Below, piece by piece: positions 12,696 through 12,795 of a DNA stretch of 12,795 nt. The stretch comes from Oscillospiraceae bacterium (GTDB taxonomy: Bacteria; Bacillota_A; Clostridia; Oscillospirales; Oscillospiraceae), in contig JAFUPG010000068.1 in NCBI GenBank assembly GCA_017481325.1, positions 1 through 12,795 of the forward strand, given 5' to 3'. The translations under genes were made by a program, and so were the position numbers. Position 1 is the stretch's first letter. The number at the start of each line of letters is the position of its first letter. The notes beneath the pieces are model-generated. The model saw nothing but the letters and a program-made list of their open reading frames with translations. It did no database searches and was not told where the DNA came from.

Positions 12696-12795
12696 TTATT
12701 GTGCGATGGCGATTAAAAGGCGGTCGAAGATGGCTCCGCCAAAAGAGCGGCGGTTGAAGCGGTAGCAATACTCGCTCAGATACATCTGCAGGTGC
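12696..12795 (-). CDS. IS1595/ISXO2-like transposase, C-terminal end (partial)
   Basis: The last 32 codons of a minus-strand gene whose body lies beyond the right edge. The residues include LQMYLSEYCYRFNRR, then FDRLLIAI and the stop at 12696-12698. The YL-E-C-RFNRR...FDRLL pattern is the conserved end of ISXO2-like (IS1595 family) DDE transposases, which move their own insertion sequence. The end of the element probably lies around 12657-12690, between the broken third repeat unit and this stop; no terminal inverted repeat can be confirmed without the other end. Confidence 0.8.
   Translation of the reverse strand, partial: HLQMYLSEYCYRFNRRSFGGAIFDRLLIAIAQ

Overview
The window looks like chromosomal DNA of a moderately GC-rich Gram-positive anaerobe of the Clostridia, most like gut Oscillospiraceae/Ruminococcaceae. 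Support comes from strong AGGAGG ribosome binding sites, sigma-A promoters (several with an extended -10), a perfect CIRCE operator, Firmicutes-type gene families, and gene-free gaps filled with families of palindromic intergenic repeats. The lineage is inferred from style and family resemblance, not from a marker gene. No rRNA, tRNA or CRISPR array was seen.

Layout. 1-610: a hairpin terminator, then a gene-free region with two arms of a palindromic repeat, a G-quadruplex-like tract and two perfect hairpins. 671-2973 (+): a secreted-and-anchored DUF2207-like membrane protein and a YfbR-type 5'-deoxynucleotidase, closed by a bidirectional terminator. 3016-4892 (-): an Hsp20 chaperone behind a CIRCE operator, a HAD hydrolase and a GNAT acetyltransferase; the last two overlap by ATGA. 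5067-7708 (+): a three-gene ABC-2 exporter (ATPase plus two permeases, COG4586/COG4587/COG3694 type). 7709-8225: no large gene, but a consensus promoter, a 30-codon ORF with an ideal RBS and overlapping alternative hairpins, a strong terminator, then a nested palindromic repeat. 8226-10159 (+): a tight operon of methyltransferase, a probable nucleoside phosphorylase remnant, and two GNAT acetyltransferases. 10204-10296 (-): a tiny ORF sharing the operon's terminator. 10383-11956 (+): an HD-domain (p)ppGpp-hydrolase-like protein and a tocopherol-cyclase-like protein, translationally linked. 11957-12695: gene-free, with inward-facing tandem repeat arms around an unrelated palindromic element. 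12696-12795 (-): the 3' end of an IS1595/ISXO2-like transposase running off the window.

How it fits together. Most of the window is ordinary housekeeping and accessory metabolism: nucleotide clean-up, heat shock, an exporter, small-molecule acetylation and methylation, and alarmone hydrolysis. The unusual material is between the genes. The 7711-7930 leader looks like a small RNA, small-peptide gene or attenuator of no family I recognise. The palindromic repeats carry side hairpins whose sequence changes between copies while the pairing is kept, which suggests selection on a folded form.
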